Below are positions 23,922 to 31,044 of a DNA stretch of 64,000 nucleotides, one piece after another. The position numbers and the translations under genes were made by a program. This stretch comes from Pseudomonadota bacterium (GTDB lineage: Bacteria; Pseudomonadota; Gammaproteobacteria; Burkholderiales; Burkholderiaceae_C), in NCBI GenBank assembly GCA_018241225.1, contig JAFEEG010000027.1, positions 1-64,000 on the forward strand. The letters run 5' to 3'. The notes under the pieces were generated by a model. That model was not told the DNA's origin. It did not search any database and saw only the letters and a list, made by a program, of their open reading frames with translations. Positions within the stretch are counted from its first letter, which is position 1, and every line of letters starts with the position of its first letter.

Positions 23922-25097
23922 CTAGAGCTTTCCGACCAAGGCCGCGGATCCGAGCCCCCCTGCCGCAGCGATGGCCGCCAGGCCGAGCGCGCCGGAAGGC
24001 GCGTCGAGCTTCGCCATGTCGGCCAGCAGACGCACCAGGCTGACCGCACCCGACGCACCGATGGGATGTCCGCGCGCAATGCCTCCGCCGCCGCGATTCA
24101 GCCGCTCTGGCTCGATGTCCAAGGCGCGGGCAAACTCGAGTGCCTGCACCGCGAATGCTTCGTGCAGTTCCACGCCCCAGAGCGTTGCCGGACGGAGGTC
24201 GTGGCGAGCGAGCAGCGCTTCGGCCGCGCTTGCCGCGGCCAGCATTGGCATTTCCGGTTGGCCACCCATTGCGAGCGAACCCCGCCACTGCAACCGAGGC
24301 GTGAGGCCAAGCTGGATGGCCGCCTGGCGGCTCGCGAGCAGAACGAACGCCGCCCCGTCGGCCTTGGGCGAGATGGACAATCGACTCACCGCACTTGAAC
24401 TCGCCTCGATGCGTGAGTCCAATCGCTGGTCGGAATTGGCCGCCACCGGCATGCGAGCCGCCTGCGCCGCGCTGAGATGGCGGGGATAGCTGTCGTGCCG
24501 AACCCCGCAAAGAGGAACAATCTCAGGTGCCATGCACTCACGGGCCGCCAGCGCCTTGGCATGACTGCGAATGGCATAGGCGTCTTGTTCGACGCGCGAG
24601 ACTTGGGCCTGCGCGGCATAGTCGGCCGCGGCTTGAATCAGGTCGGGGTCCCGCCTTGGGTCCGGCGCAAAGGCAGGGCGCTCATACGGCACCGGTGCCT
24701 CTTCTGGGGAGCGCGGCCGATGCTGGCGGATCGGGGCCCGGCTCCAGGCCTCTGCGCCACCCGCGATGACGAACTGCGCCTGGCCGGTGGTGATCAGGCT
24801 GGCGCCCATCGCCACAGCGTCCAGGCCCGAACAACACTGCGTGTCGATCGAGTACGCCGACGTTCGGTCCGGCAGACCTGCCGCCAGCGCGATCATGCGA
24901 GCCGGGTTGCCGCCGGCGCCCAGGGCATTGCCGCAAAGCAGACTATCAACCGCGCTCGCGGGTACGCCGCTGCGTGCGAGAAGCGCGCGAACCACGGGAG
25001 CGCCGATCTCGTGCACCGCCAGGTGCGCAAAGGCCCCGGAGAAGGGGACGACAGCGCTGCGAGCCCATCCGAGCACAACGGGGGGATCCAGGATCAT
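23922..25097 (-). CDS. Thiolase-family protein, second catalytic Cys missing
   Basis: A 391-residue thiolase. The nucleophilic Cys88 is present ('YSIDTQCCSGLDAVA'), as are 'VELHEAFAVQALEF' and the His of 'GGGIARGHPIGASGA'. The C-terminal motif, normally C-x-G-G-G-x-G, reads 'AIAAAGGLGSA', so the acid/base Cys is Ala377. Known thiolases need this Cys for Claisen condensation and thiolysis, so the protein may only acylate or hydrolyse, or carry a diverged reaction. Its ATG overlaps the ligase stop by four bases. The pair ligase-thiolase next to BioY repeats the Bacillus subtilis yhfT-yhfS-yhfU gene set, known to be BirA-regulated. Confidence 0.85.
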   Translation of the reverse strand: MILDPPVVLGWARSAVVPFSGAFAHLAVHEIGAPVVRALLARSGVPASAVDSLLCGNALGAGGNPARMIALAAGLPDRTSAYSIDTQCCSGLDAVAMGASLITTGQAQFVIAGGAEAWSRAPIRQHRPRSPEEAPVPYERPAFAPDPRRDPDLIQAAADYAAQAQVSRVEQDAYAIRSHAKALAARECMAPEIVPLCGVRHDSYPRHLSAAQAARMPVAANSDQRLDSRIEASSSAVSRLSISPKADGAAFVLLASRQAAIQLGLTPRLQWRGSLAMGGQPEMPMLAAASAAEALLARHDLRPATLWGVELHEAFAVQALEFARALDIEPERLNRGGGGIARGHPIGASGAVSLVRLLADMAKLDAPSGALGLAAIAAAGGLGSAALVGKL

Positions 25098-26620
25098 GAC
25101 GCTTCCAATTGCCAGGACAGGGCCCGCCAATCCGGATCGCCCCGGGGTGAAGCGGTCAGGAGTTGCCCCAGGGCCGCGTGATCCGTCTTCCCGTTCGCAT
25201 TCGTGGGCAGGCACTCGCAAGCAAAGAACTGCCGCGGCGCCTTGTAGCCATCCAGATGCAAGCGACACCAGGCAAGCAGCGTGGCGCGATCCACGGGCCC
25301 TCGAAGCTGAAGTATCGCAATCGTGCGCGCCCCGCGCAGCGCATCGGGGACGGCTTGCACGGAGGCCGCGGCCACGCAGGGGTGCGACGCCAGCACCCAT
25401 TCGATCTCTTCGGGAAACAGGTTCTTACCCTGGACCACGAACATGCGTTGGCGGCGGCCGATCAAGTGCAGCATTCCCTGCGCGTCCAGGTGCCCCATGT
25501 CGCCCACGGACAGCCATTCACCGTCCCTCAGCAGCGCGCCTGGACCGGTCGTCGGTTCTGGCGTGACATAGCCCGTGAAGACCATCGGGCTTCGCACATG
25601 GATCACGCCATCGATCTGGTCAGATCCGCAGGCATCGATGCGGACTTCGACCCCCGGAAAGGGCCTGCCGACGGCCGTCGGGGGAAGGTCTGGGCAGCTG
25701 TCGACCCAGGCAACGAAGCTCGTTTCTGAGGCGCCATAGAACTCGACGATGCGGGCATTGGGAAAGAGCGCCCGTAGATCGGGAGTCCGGCTGCGCGGCC
25801 AGGATGCGCCGCCGATCATCACCAGCCGCGTGGCCTCGACCACCCGCGGGCCCTGACGCTGCGCATGCTCGAGCATGAGAATGAGCTGGCTGGGTGTCGC
25901 GATGAGCGCCTGCGCGTCGCCATTCACCAGCGTTTGCAGCGAGGCGCCCGCGGAAAACTGCGGTTGCAGCCGCACCCCGCCCCCGGTCCACAGGCCTAAC
26001 AGCGCGCCGAACAATGCAAGGGAGTGCGCAAGGCGCCCGGGCGCCAGGATCGTGCTGGACGTGGCGGGTCCGAACGCCTGAATGCACGCCGAGAAGCTCT
26101 CTACCCAGGATCGGTGGCTGCGGACAAAGCCCTTGGGCAGGCCGGTACTTCCGGACGTAAAGCCCACATAGAAGGACCCGGCGGGCAACGGTGCCGCGCC
26201 AGTTGAGGCTGGTGCCGCTTCAGTGGCCAGCAACGACCGCACCTTCTGCTTCTGCAGCGGCGACCAGTCGGGGTCCCCCATGACGGCCGCATCGCCCGCC
26301 ATCAAGATCCCCACGAAGTCGACCAGTTGAGCGCCGGGAGACAGCGAGTCATCCACCCAAACAGGCCGGGGCGCCGCGTGTTGGCCTGGCGCCCGGCTTC
26401 GCGTGTTCGCAATAGCCGCCAATTCCTTGAAGGTCAGACGCACGGAACCGTCGTCGATCGCGATTGCCCTTGGGGTGATCGCCGCCCAATGCGTCAGTAG
26501 TTCATGGACGGTGCCGGACTCAGGCTGTGGCAGCGTCGGCTGCACTGCATCGCCGGCGATCACTGGCACTTCCAAGCCTGGCGACCGAACGGCCACCACC
26601 GCCGTCGTGTCGAACGGCAT
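25094..26620 (-). CDS. AMP-forming acyl-CoA ligase (biotin-operon type)
   Basis: A 508-residue ANL-superfamily adenylate-forming enzyme. Motifs in order: phosphate loop 'VGFTSGSTGLPKGFVRSH', 'EFYGASETSFVAW', 'WLSVGDMGHL', hinge 'GRRQRMFVVQGKNLFPEEIE' and the C-terminal catalytic Lys in 'TNANGKTDH'. It should activate a carboxylic acid to its CoA thioester. The true start is ATG 26620, whose A is the last base of the BioY stop (TGATG); the frame can be extended only one codon (TTG). Its place in a biotin-uptake operon suggests a biotin-related acid (pimelate-like or a biotin catabolite) as substrate, which is inference. Confidence 0.88.
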   Translation of the reverse strand: MPFDTTAVVAVRSPGLEVPVIAGDAVQPTLPQPESGTVHELLTHWAAITPRAIAIDDGSVRLTFKELAAIANTRSRAPGQHAAPRPVWVDDSLSPGAQLVDFVGILMAGDAAVMGDPDWSPLQKQKVRSLLATEAAPASTGAAPLPAGSFYVGFTSGSTGLPKGFVRSHRSWVESFSACIQAFGPATSSTILAPGRLAHSLALFGALLGLWTGGGVRLQPQFSAGASLQTLVNGDAQALIATPSQLILMLEHAQRQGPRVVEATRLVMIGGASWPRSRTPDLRALFPNARIVEFYGASETSFVAWVDSCPDLPPTAVGRPFPGVEVRIDACGSDQIDGVIHVRSPMVFTGYVTPEPTTGPGALLRDGEWLSVGDMGHLDAQGMLHLIGRRQRMFVVQGKNLFPEEIEWVLASHPCVAAASVQAVPDALRGARTIAILQLRGPVDRATLLAWCRLHLDGYKAPRQFFACECLPTNANGKTDHAALGQLLTASPRGDPDWRALSWQLEAS

Positions 26621-27198
26621 CAATCAGCCAGGCGCCAATGCGGCAAGCCGCGTGCAACGGTTTGCACCAGCGCCGCACAGATTGCGCACTTGAGCAGGTC
26701 CCCGGGGAGGAAGACCGCGCTGGCCACGGCCGCCTGCGTCCAAGACAGGTGCGCGATCCAGGTCAAGCCGGTGACGCCGAACGCATACACGACGCCGATG
26801 CCCCCGACGAAAGCGGCAAGGAACGCGCCCGGCCACAGCACCGTGCGACCTCGCGCGCGCGACACGCGCCGCATGATCAAACCGCAAATGGCTGCACCAA
26901 TAGGCCAACCCAGCAGGAAGCCTGCAGAAGGTGAGAAGAAGACGCCCAGGCCGCCGCGGCCACCCGCAAGCAGGGGCATTCCCAACGCCACGATGAGCAG
27001 GAACAGGCCCACCGCGAGAAAGCCGCGCCGCGCCCCCAAGAGGCAACCGGCCAGCATCACTCCCAGCGTCTGGAGCGTGATCGGAACGCCGAACGGCAGA
27101 TCGAGCTTGGGTATCAGGCCAAAGACTGCGATGAGCGCAGCAAACAGGGCGACCTGGGCCAGTGAGTGGAACGAGCGGTGGGGTGGGGCGTTATTCAT
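26620..27198 (-). CDS. bioY: BioY, substrate-binding subunit of biotin ECF transporter
   Basis: A 192-residue integral membrane protein with six predicted helices. The BioY signature is complete: 'LPFGVPITLQTLGVMLAGCL' and 'GGLGVFFSPSAGFLLGWPIG'. It binds biotin as the S-component of an energy-coupling-factor importer in the cytoplasmic membrane. It lies between the EcfT gene (62 bases upstream) and the acyl-CoA ligase, whose start overlaps the bioY stop by one base. The ATG at 27198 is chosen over a frame extending far into the EcfT gene. Confidence 0.93.
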   Translation of the reverse strand: MNNAPPHRSFHSLAQVALFAALIAVFGLIPKLDLPFGVPITLQTLGVMLAGCLLGARRGFLAVGLFLLIVALGMPLLAGGRGGLGVFFSPSAGFLLGWPIGAAICGLIMRRVSRARGRTVLWPGAFLAAFVGGIGVVYAFGVTGLTWIAHLSWTQAAVASAVFLPGDLLKCAICAALVQTVARGLPHWRLAD

Positions 27199-27260
27199 GC
27201 GGTGAAGTCCTGGAATCAATTGTTGTGGTCGAGCAAGTGGTAGCGAAAGCGCGACGCGCC

Positions 27261-27854
27261 TCAGCGGCCCAGCCGGGCGGTCAAGGCGTCGGCGACGTGC
27301 TCTGCCGTCTGCAGTGTGCGAATGGTGAGTGGTGCCATCAGGCGCAGGCCCCCTGCGCGCCCGGTACGTGCACGGTGCGCGTCGTCCAGGCGCTGCCAGC
27401 GCTGGTGAAAGACGGCGATGAAGCGCAACACCAGGGCCAGCGCCAAGGCCACGCGCGCCGTGGGCACGCCAAACCTGCGCAAGGGCTGAAGCAACTTCTC
27501 CAGCACGTCCAGCAAATCGTCGAAGCGGGTGGTGAGCGTCAGCAGCGTCGCCAGGAGCACGCCTGTGAGCAGCCGCAGGGCGCTGGCGCCACCCACTGCG
27601 GGTGCGCCTTGCCACGCATGAAATGCTGCAATCGCCGCGGCCATGACCACCAGGGGGCGCAAGTGCCGGGCCTGCTGCCGGGCCACCGATCCCAGGGATG
27701 CATACGCGAGGAGGGTGATCGTCAAGCCTGCCGCCAGCCATCGCCAGTCCTGCACCAGTGCGAGGGCACTGCCGCAGATGCCCAGGACGAGCAGCTTGAG
27801 CGAGGCCGGCACCCGGTGCAGCCAGGATTCGTTGGAAATCGGCCGATTCAGCAT
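27261..27854 (-). CDS. bioN: EcfT-family transmembrane component (BioN)
   Basis: A 197-residue CbiQ/EcfT-type membrane protein with about five helices. The coupling region includes 'RRFGVPTARVALALALVLRF', containing the A-R-x-A-type motif that contacts the ATPase, and 'RARTGRAGG'. Together with BioM and BioY it makes a tripartite biotin importer of the group I ECF type. ATG 27854 is preceded by GAAGGTGTC and lies seven bases after the ATPase stop, so the genes are tightly coupled. Confidence 0.87.
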   Translation of the reverse strand: MLNRPISNESWLHRVPASLKLLVLGICGSALALVQDWRWLAAGLTITLLAYASLGSVARQQARHLRPLVVMAAAIAAFHAWQGAPAVGGASALRLLTGVLLATLLTLTTRFDDLLDVLEKLLQPLRRFGVPTARVALALALVLRFIAVFHQRWQRLDDAHRARTGRAGGLRLMAPLTIRTLQTAEHVADALTARLGR

Positions 27855-27861
27855 GACACCT

Positions 27862-28725
27862 TCACGCCAGCTCGGCCGCATCAGCCGATTCCAATGCGCG
27901 TTGCCTCACATCTTCCCTGTAAGCCTGGCAGACCTCCTGGCCCGGACCATCCGCACGCACTTTGCCGCGTTCGAGCCAGATCACGCGTTCGAAGTCGCAC
28001 ACCTGCTCAAGCACGTGCGTCGAGAAGATCAATTGTTGGTCGGCGCTGAGTAACTGTTGTCCGAGGCGAAGTTGGCTCGGCAGGTCCAGGCTGGCAAACG
28101 GCTCGTCCAGCAGCAGCGTCAGTGGCTTGCCGATCTGCAGCGCGAGAAGACAAACCTTCTGCCGCTGTCCCTGGCTCAACTGCGAGATGGCGCGTGGTGC
28201 CCAGTGCGACAGCCCCCAGACGCGCAGGAAGTCGCGCGCTTCCTCGCGAGCCCGCGCCTTGGCGACGCCTTGGGCGCTCAAGGTGAACGCCAGTTCTTCT
28301 TCGACGGTCGGGCAGATGATCTGGTCGTCAGGATTCTGGAACATCAAGCCTACCTGGCGTGCCACAGCGCGGTGATCGGCATCCGTTGAGTGCCCATGGA
28401 CCCTGATCCGCCCACCAAGGGGTTGTTCGAGCCCGGCGATCAGCCGCAGCAGGCTGCTCTTGCCGGCCCCGTTGTCACCGATGATGCCAATGCGCGGTTC
28501 GACCAGATCCAATGTGAGGCCATTGAATACTCGTTGATCACCCCGATCCAACACCACCGATTCGAGAAAGATTCCCTTCTTTGAATCGGCCGGGCGAGCT
28601 GTTTCTAGTGTCGGGGAAGTAGTCCCTTTCACCGGATATGCCGCGCTGTCGAATTGGTTGCGTCGTGCGCTGGTGCCAACAGTGCTCAGCAGCAATGCCG
28701 CGCGCTCGGACAATTTGCTGAGCAT
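27862..28725 (-). CDS. bioM: ECF transporter ATPase (BioM)
   Basis: A 287-residue ABC ATPase: Walker A 'GIIGDNGAGKSSLLRLIAGL', Q-loop 'LMFQNPDDQIICPTVEEELA', signature 'LSQGQRQKVCLLAL', Walker B 'LTLLLDEPFASLDL' and H-loop 'IFSTHVLEQ'. It powers biotin uptake with BioN and BioY and is the first gene of the operon. The ABC fold starts at about residue 51 ('IFLESVVLDRGDQRVFNGLT'); the preceding ~50 residues are unusual for BioM and no ribosome site precedes the ATG, so the true start may lie further in. Confidence 0.88.
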   Translation of the reverse strand: MLSKLSERAALLLSTVGTSARRNQFDSAAYPVKGTTSPTLETARPADSKKGIFLESVVLDRGDQRVFNGLTLDLVEPRIGIIGDNGAGKSSLLRLIAGLEQPLGGRIRVHGHSTDADHRAVARQVGLMFQNPDDQIICPTVEEELAFTLSAQGVAKARAREEARDFLRVWGLSHWAPRAISQLSQGQRQKVCLLALQIGKPLTLLLDEPFASLDLPSQLRLGQQLLSADQQLIFSTHVLEQVCDFERVIWLERGKVRADGPGQEVCQAYREDVRQRALESADAAELA

Positions 28726-28825
28726 CGATGAGAGGAAATGTGTATCAAGGGACCGATCAGGAGATTCTAGAGCGGCCCATGCGCATAGGCGCCAGGGAAA
28801 AGTTGGCGGACTCTAATCGCTGAAA

Positions 28826-28857
28826 GCAAACAGAACAAAGACCGTTTTGTTATTTGC
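28826..28857 (-). promoter_or_regulatory. Dyad upstream of the biotin operon
   Basis: AACAAA (28834-28839) and TTTGTT (28846-28851) are inverted around six bases, and flanking GCAAA/TTTGC (28826-28830, 28853-28857) extend the symmetry. It lies ~100 bp upstream of bioM. It does not resemble the BirA (TTGTAAACC-type) or BioR (TTATAGATAA-type) consensus, so if it is the biotin operator, the regulator is different. Confidence 0.3.
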
Positions 28858-29110
28858 GTTATTTCTATGTTCTGAGAAACCGATTACTTTGAAAGGATCC
28901 GGACCTGTTGTCGAGAACCGATTGCCAACATCGGCCCTCAAGGTAGTGCAAGACACCGGGGTGCGGAACCTTTGTCAGGACTATGGCCCCCTCGGTGTGC
29001 GGGGGCACCCAAGATTCCAGTGACTTCCCTACGGCAGGGCGTTCGACTGGACGCTGGATTCAGATATCGCGGTATCAAGAATCAGCTTCCGACGACCAAA
29101 TCCGCAGCAC

Positions 29111-29311
29111 GGCCGCGGCGTGGGCATGGGCTACTCGCAGCACTCGGGCATGGTTATCGTGTGCGACGGCACCGACGAAGCGCAGAAGCGCCTGGCGCGC
29201 GTGCTGGTCAACGACTGCGGCTCGGGCGTGATGCGCCATGCCGACGCGGGCTACGAGCTGGCCATTGCCACGGCCAAGAAGTTCGGGCTGAAGCTGCCGA
29301 TGATCAAGTAG
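29111..29311 (+). pseudogene. Urocanate hydratase (HutU) C-terminal remnant
   Basis: The frame reads 'RGVGMGYSQHSGMVIVCDGT' then 'GSGVMRHADAGYELAIATAK' and 'KFGLKLPMIK' before the stop. This is the conserved last ~65 residues of urocanate hydratase (family 'GVGMGYSQHAGMVIV...GVMRHADAGYE'), the second histidine-degradation enzyme. The first ~490 residues, with the NAD+ site, are missing. No other hut gene is present. Deletion relic at the edge of the stress cluster. Confidence 0.75.
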
Positions 29312-29599
29312 ATCCCAAACGCACAAATATTGCATCCCCTGCAGGTCGCAGAATCAAAGTTGCTGCACCGTTGGCGGCTGCAGTCAATTTGGTGACCTAG
29401 TCTGCGCTGAACTTCCGCAGGCCGAATCTCGGTTCCAACCGCAGGCGTGGGCGGCCTGCAAAGACCGCTCGTCGTAGCCTAAGCAGTCGTTTTGCGTCGA
29501 CAGCTTCTAAGTCGGTTGCATGCCAAGGCCGGCGACAACAACTGGGCCAGGTTGCGCAAGGTCATGCTGATCCGTGCCTGACGAAGCGATGCACGCGGC

Positions 29600-29974
29600 C
29601 TAGCGCGAGCGGGTCTCCAACTGTGCCTGGCAAGCCGCGCAGCGGATGGCGGTAGGCTGGGCGAGCAGCCGCGCGGCCGGAATCTCCAGCCCGCAGGTGG
29701 CGCAGGTGCCGTAGCGTCCCTCGCTCAGCCGCAGCTGAGCCCGTTCGATGTCTTCCAGCCTCCGCCGATCGATCTCGATCTCGGCCTGGCGCACGCCGTC
29801 TTCGCGCTCGGCCTCGGCCTCATCGGTGCGCTCGCGCACTTCCTGGCTCGCATTGAGGGCGGAGTGGGCGAACGTATCCGGCGCGCTGTTGCGCAGTTCG
29901 TCGAGCACCTGTTGCCGCATCGTGTCGAGCTGCTGCGCCAGTGCGTTGCGTTGTTCGTGCGTGAGATGCTTCAT
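29600..29974 (-). CDS. DksA/TraR-type zinc-finger protein
   Basis: A 124-residue protein: an N-terminal coiled coil ('RNALAQQLDTMRQQVLDELR', then 'EAEAEREDGVRQAEIEIDRR') and a C-terminal four-Cys zinc finger ('CATCGLEIP' and 'RCAACQ'). DksA/TraR proteins enter the RNA polymerase secondary channel and modulate initiation with or without ppGpp. The start is ATG 29974; the longer frame has poor composition. An FNR-like dyad lies 71 bp upstream. Confidence 0.85.
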   Translation of the reverse strand: MKHLTHEQRNALAQQLDTMRQQVLDELRNSAPDTFAHSALNASQEVRERTDEAEAEREDGVRQAEIEIDRRRLEDIERAQLRLSEGRYGTCATCGLEIPAARLLAQPTAIRCAACQAQLETRSR

Positions 29975-30044
29975 TGGTGCCTCTGTCGCTGGTGTGTGCG
30001 TGCGTGTGATGGGGGGATCGTCCCCCCAGCGCGGCAGGCCGGCC

Positions 30045-30058
30045 TTGCGTTGGATCAA
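30045..30058 (-). promoter_or_regulatory. FNR-like site for the DksA/TraR-type gene
   Basis: Plus-strand TTGCG-TTGG-ATCAA (minus: TTGAT-CCAA-CGCAA) has one perfect FNR/Anr half-site (TTGAT/ATCAA) and one variant half. Its near edge is 71 bp from the ATG, a distance compatible with activator binding near -41.5. One of seven similar sites in 30-38 kb. Confidence 0.5.
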
Positions 30059-30096
30059 CTCCGGCGCAGGTCCCGCCGATCCGGCCGCGCGCCGAC

Positions 30097-30627
30097 TCAT
30101 GCGGGGCCGGGCGAGAGGGCTGCAAAGGTCTCGGGATGCTTGAAATCTTCCAGTTCACGCAGCGCGTCGCCGAACTTTCTCGACGCGATACCGGCCTGGC
30201 CGCTCTCGACTTCCTGCATGGTGAAGGCGGCATGCCGCGCGCTCGGTCGGCCGATGAGCCGCTCGACCTCCCGCACGGCGTTGGACGCGCCGGCCCCGCC
30301 CATGACGGAGATCACGGCAACGTCGGGCAGATGGTCGCGCCAGGTGTGGACGAAGCTTCGCATGGGCCCGGCCAGGCTGAAGGCCCAGATCGGAGACACG
30401 AGCACGACGGCATCGAAGTCGCGGGGAAACGGGCCTTCGTAGAGGAAGGCCGGCCGCAGCCGCAAGACCGAATCCAGCACGCAGCGCCAATAACCGGACC
30501 GGCCCTTGCGCGTTTTCGCCAGGCGGATTTCGCCGAGCTGCCAGCCCGGCTGCTGGCTGCACATGAGCTTGGCCAGGCGCGTGCACGTGCCCGTCCATGA
30601 ATAGCTGATCACGAGGATCCTGCTCAT
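30097..30627 (-). CDS. Flavodoxin-family protein
   Basis: A 176-residue flavodoxin-like protein. The FMN phosphate loop is the N-terminal 'ILVISYSWTGTCTRLAKLM' (S-x-T-G-x-T), the second loop 'VVLVSPIWAFSLAGPMRSFV' and the third 'VAVISVMGGAGASNAVREVE'. Likely an electron carrier or NAD(P)H:quinone-type oxidoreductase partner in the cytosol. CAGGAGGAACAAG precedes the ATG at 30627. A perfectly symmetric FNR-like dyad is 56 bp upstream. Confidence 0.82.
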   Translation of the reverse strand: MSRILVISYSWTGTCTRLAKLMCSQQPGWQLGEIRLAKTRKGRSGYWRCVLDSVLRLRPAFLYEGPFPRDFDAVVLVSPIWAFSLAGPMRSFVHTWRDHLPDVAVISVMGGAGASNAVREVERLIGRPSARHAAFTMQEVESGQAGIASRKFGDALRELEDFKHPETFAALSPGPA

Positions 30628-30682
30628 CTTGTTCCTCCTGCAGTAAACGAGCCCATGGTGCGCGCGGCCGGGCCCGGCGATA

Positions 30683-30696
30683 TTGCGCCAGCGCAA
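30683..30696 (-). promoter_or_regulatory. FNR-like dyad for the flavodoxin gene
   Basis: TTGCG-CCAG-CGCAA is a perfect 5+5 inverted repeat with the four-base spacer typical of Crp/Fnr-family sites, 56 bp upstream of the flavodoxin ATG. Both halves are the TTGCG variant rather than TTGAT, so the regulator may be FNR-like or a related Crp/Fnr protein. Confidence 0.45.
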
Positions 30697-30739
30697 AGAC
30701 TGGCGCCGGGAGAACGGCCCTTTGGGCTGGCGGCCCCTT

Positions 30740-30918
30740 CTAGGGCTGCAGTACGGCGGCCCCGGAGATGCGGCCGCCGCGCAAGTCGGCCAGCGCTGCG
30801 TTGGCGGCTTCGAGCGGGTAGGTTTGCACGTGCACCTGTGGCGGGCGCGCCTGCACCTGCAGGAGGAATTCGCCGGCATCCGCCGGCGTCAGGTTGGCGA
30901 CGGAACGTGCTGCGGGAG
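30740..30918 (-). pseudogene. Zinc-type alcohol dehydrogenase C-terminal remnant
   Basis: Minus strand 'ARSVANLTPADAGEFLLQVQ' ... 'VHVQTYPLEAANAALADLRG' and 'GRISGAAVLQP' then stop. This is the typical end of MDR-superfamily alcohol dehydrogenases ('Y.le.AN.AL.dL+.G...GaaVL'). The catalytic and NAD-binding parts are gone. It lies directly downstream of the small membrane ORF and beta-CASP gene, in the place where related stress clusters carry an intact adhP-like gene (inference). Confidence 0.65.
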
Positions 30919-30933
30919 ATCCTGGGGCGCTGA

Positions 30934-31032
30934 TCAGTCGCGGGTCACGATGGCAAGGATGACCTTGAAGGCCAGCCAGGTCAGGGCCGCGACGATGAGG
31001 ATGATCGAGGCGAGGAGGAACGAGTGCTTCAT
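30934..31032 (-). CDS. 32-residue single-helix membrane protein
   Basis: ATG 31032 opens a 33-codon frame encoding 'MKHSFLLASIILIVAALTWL' followed by 'AFKVILAIVTRD' and TGA. Almost the whole product is one hydrophobic helix with a Lys/His start and an Arg-Asp end. It begins 12 bases after the beta-CASP nuclease stop on the same strand, so it is the probable last gene of the BON-USP-nuclease operon. Too short for routine gene finders; coding is supported by composition and position only. Confidence 0.5.
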   Translation of the reverse strand: MKHSFLLASIILIVAALTWLAFKVILAIVTRD

Positions 31033-31044
31033 GGTGCGGGGGCC

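Noticed and set aside
28858..29110. Open frames between the biotin operon and the HutU remnant
   Set aside because: No start context, composition or homology; considered non-coding.
29492..29581. Short plus-strand frame 'RRQLLSRLHAKAGDNNWARL'
   Set aside because: Reads like a protein tail but is only 29 codons with no start context or family; could be a transposase or integrase scrap, not supportable.
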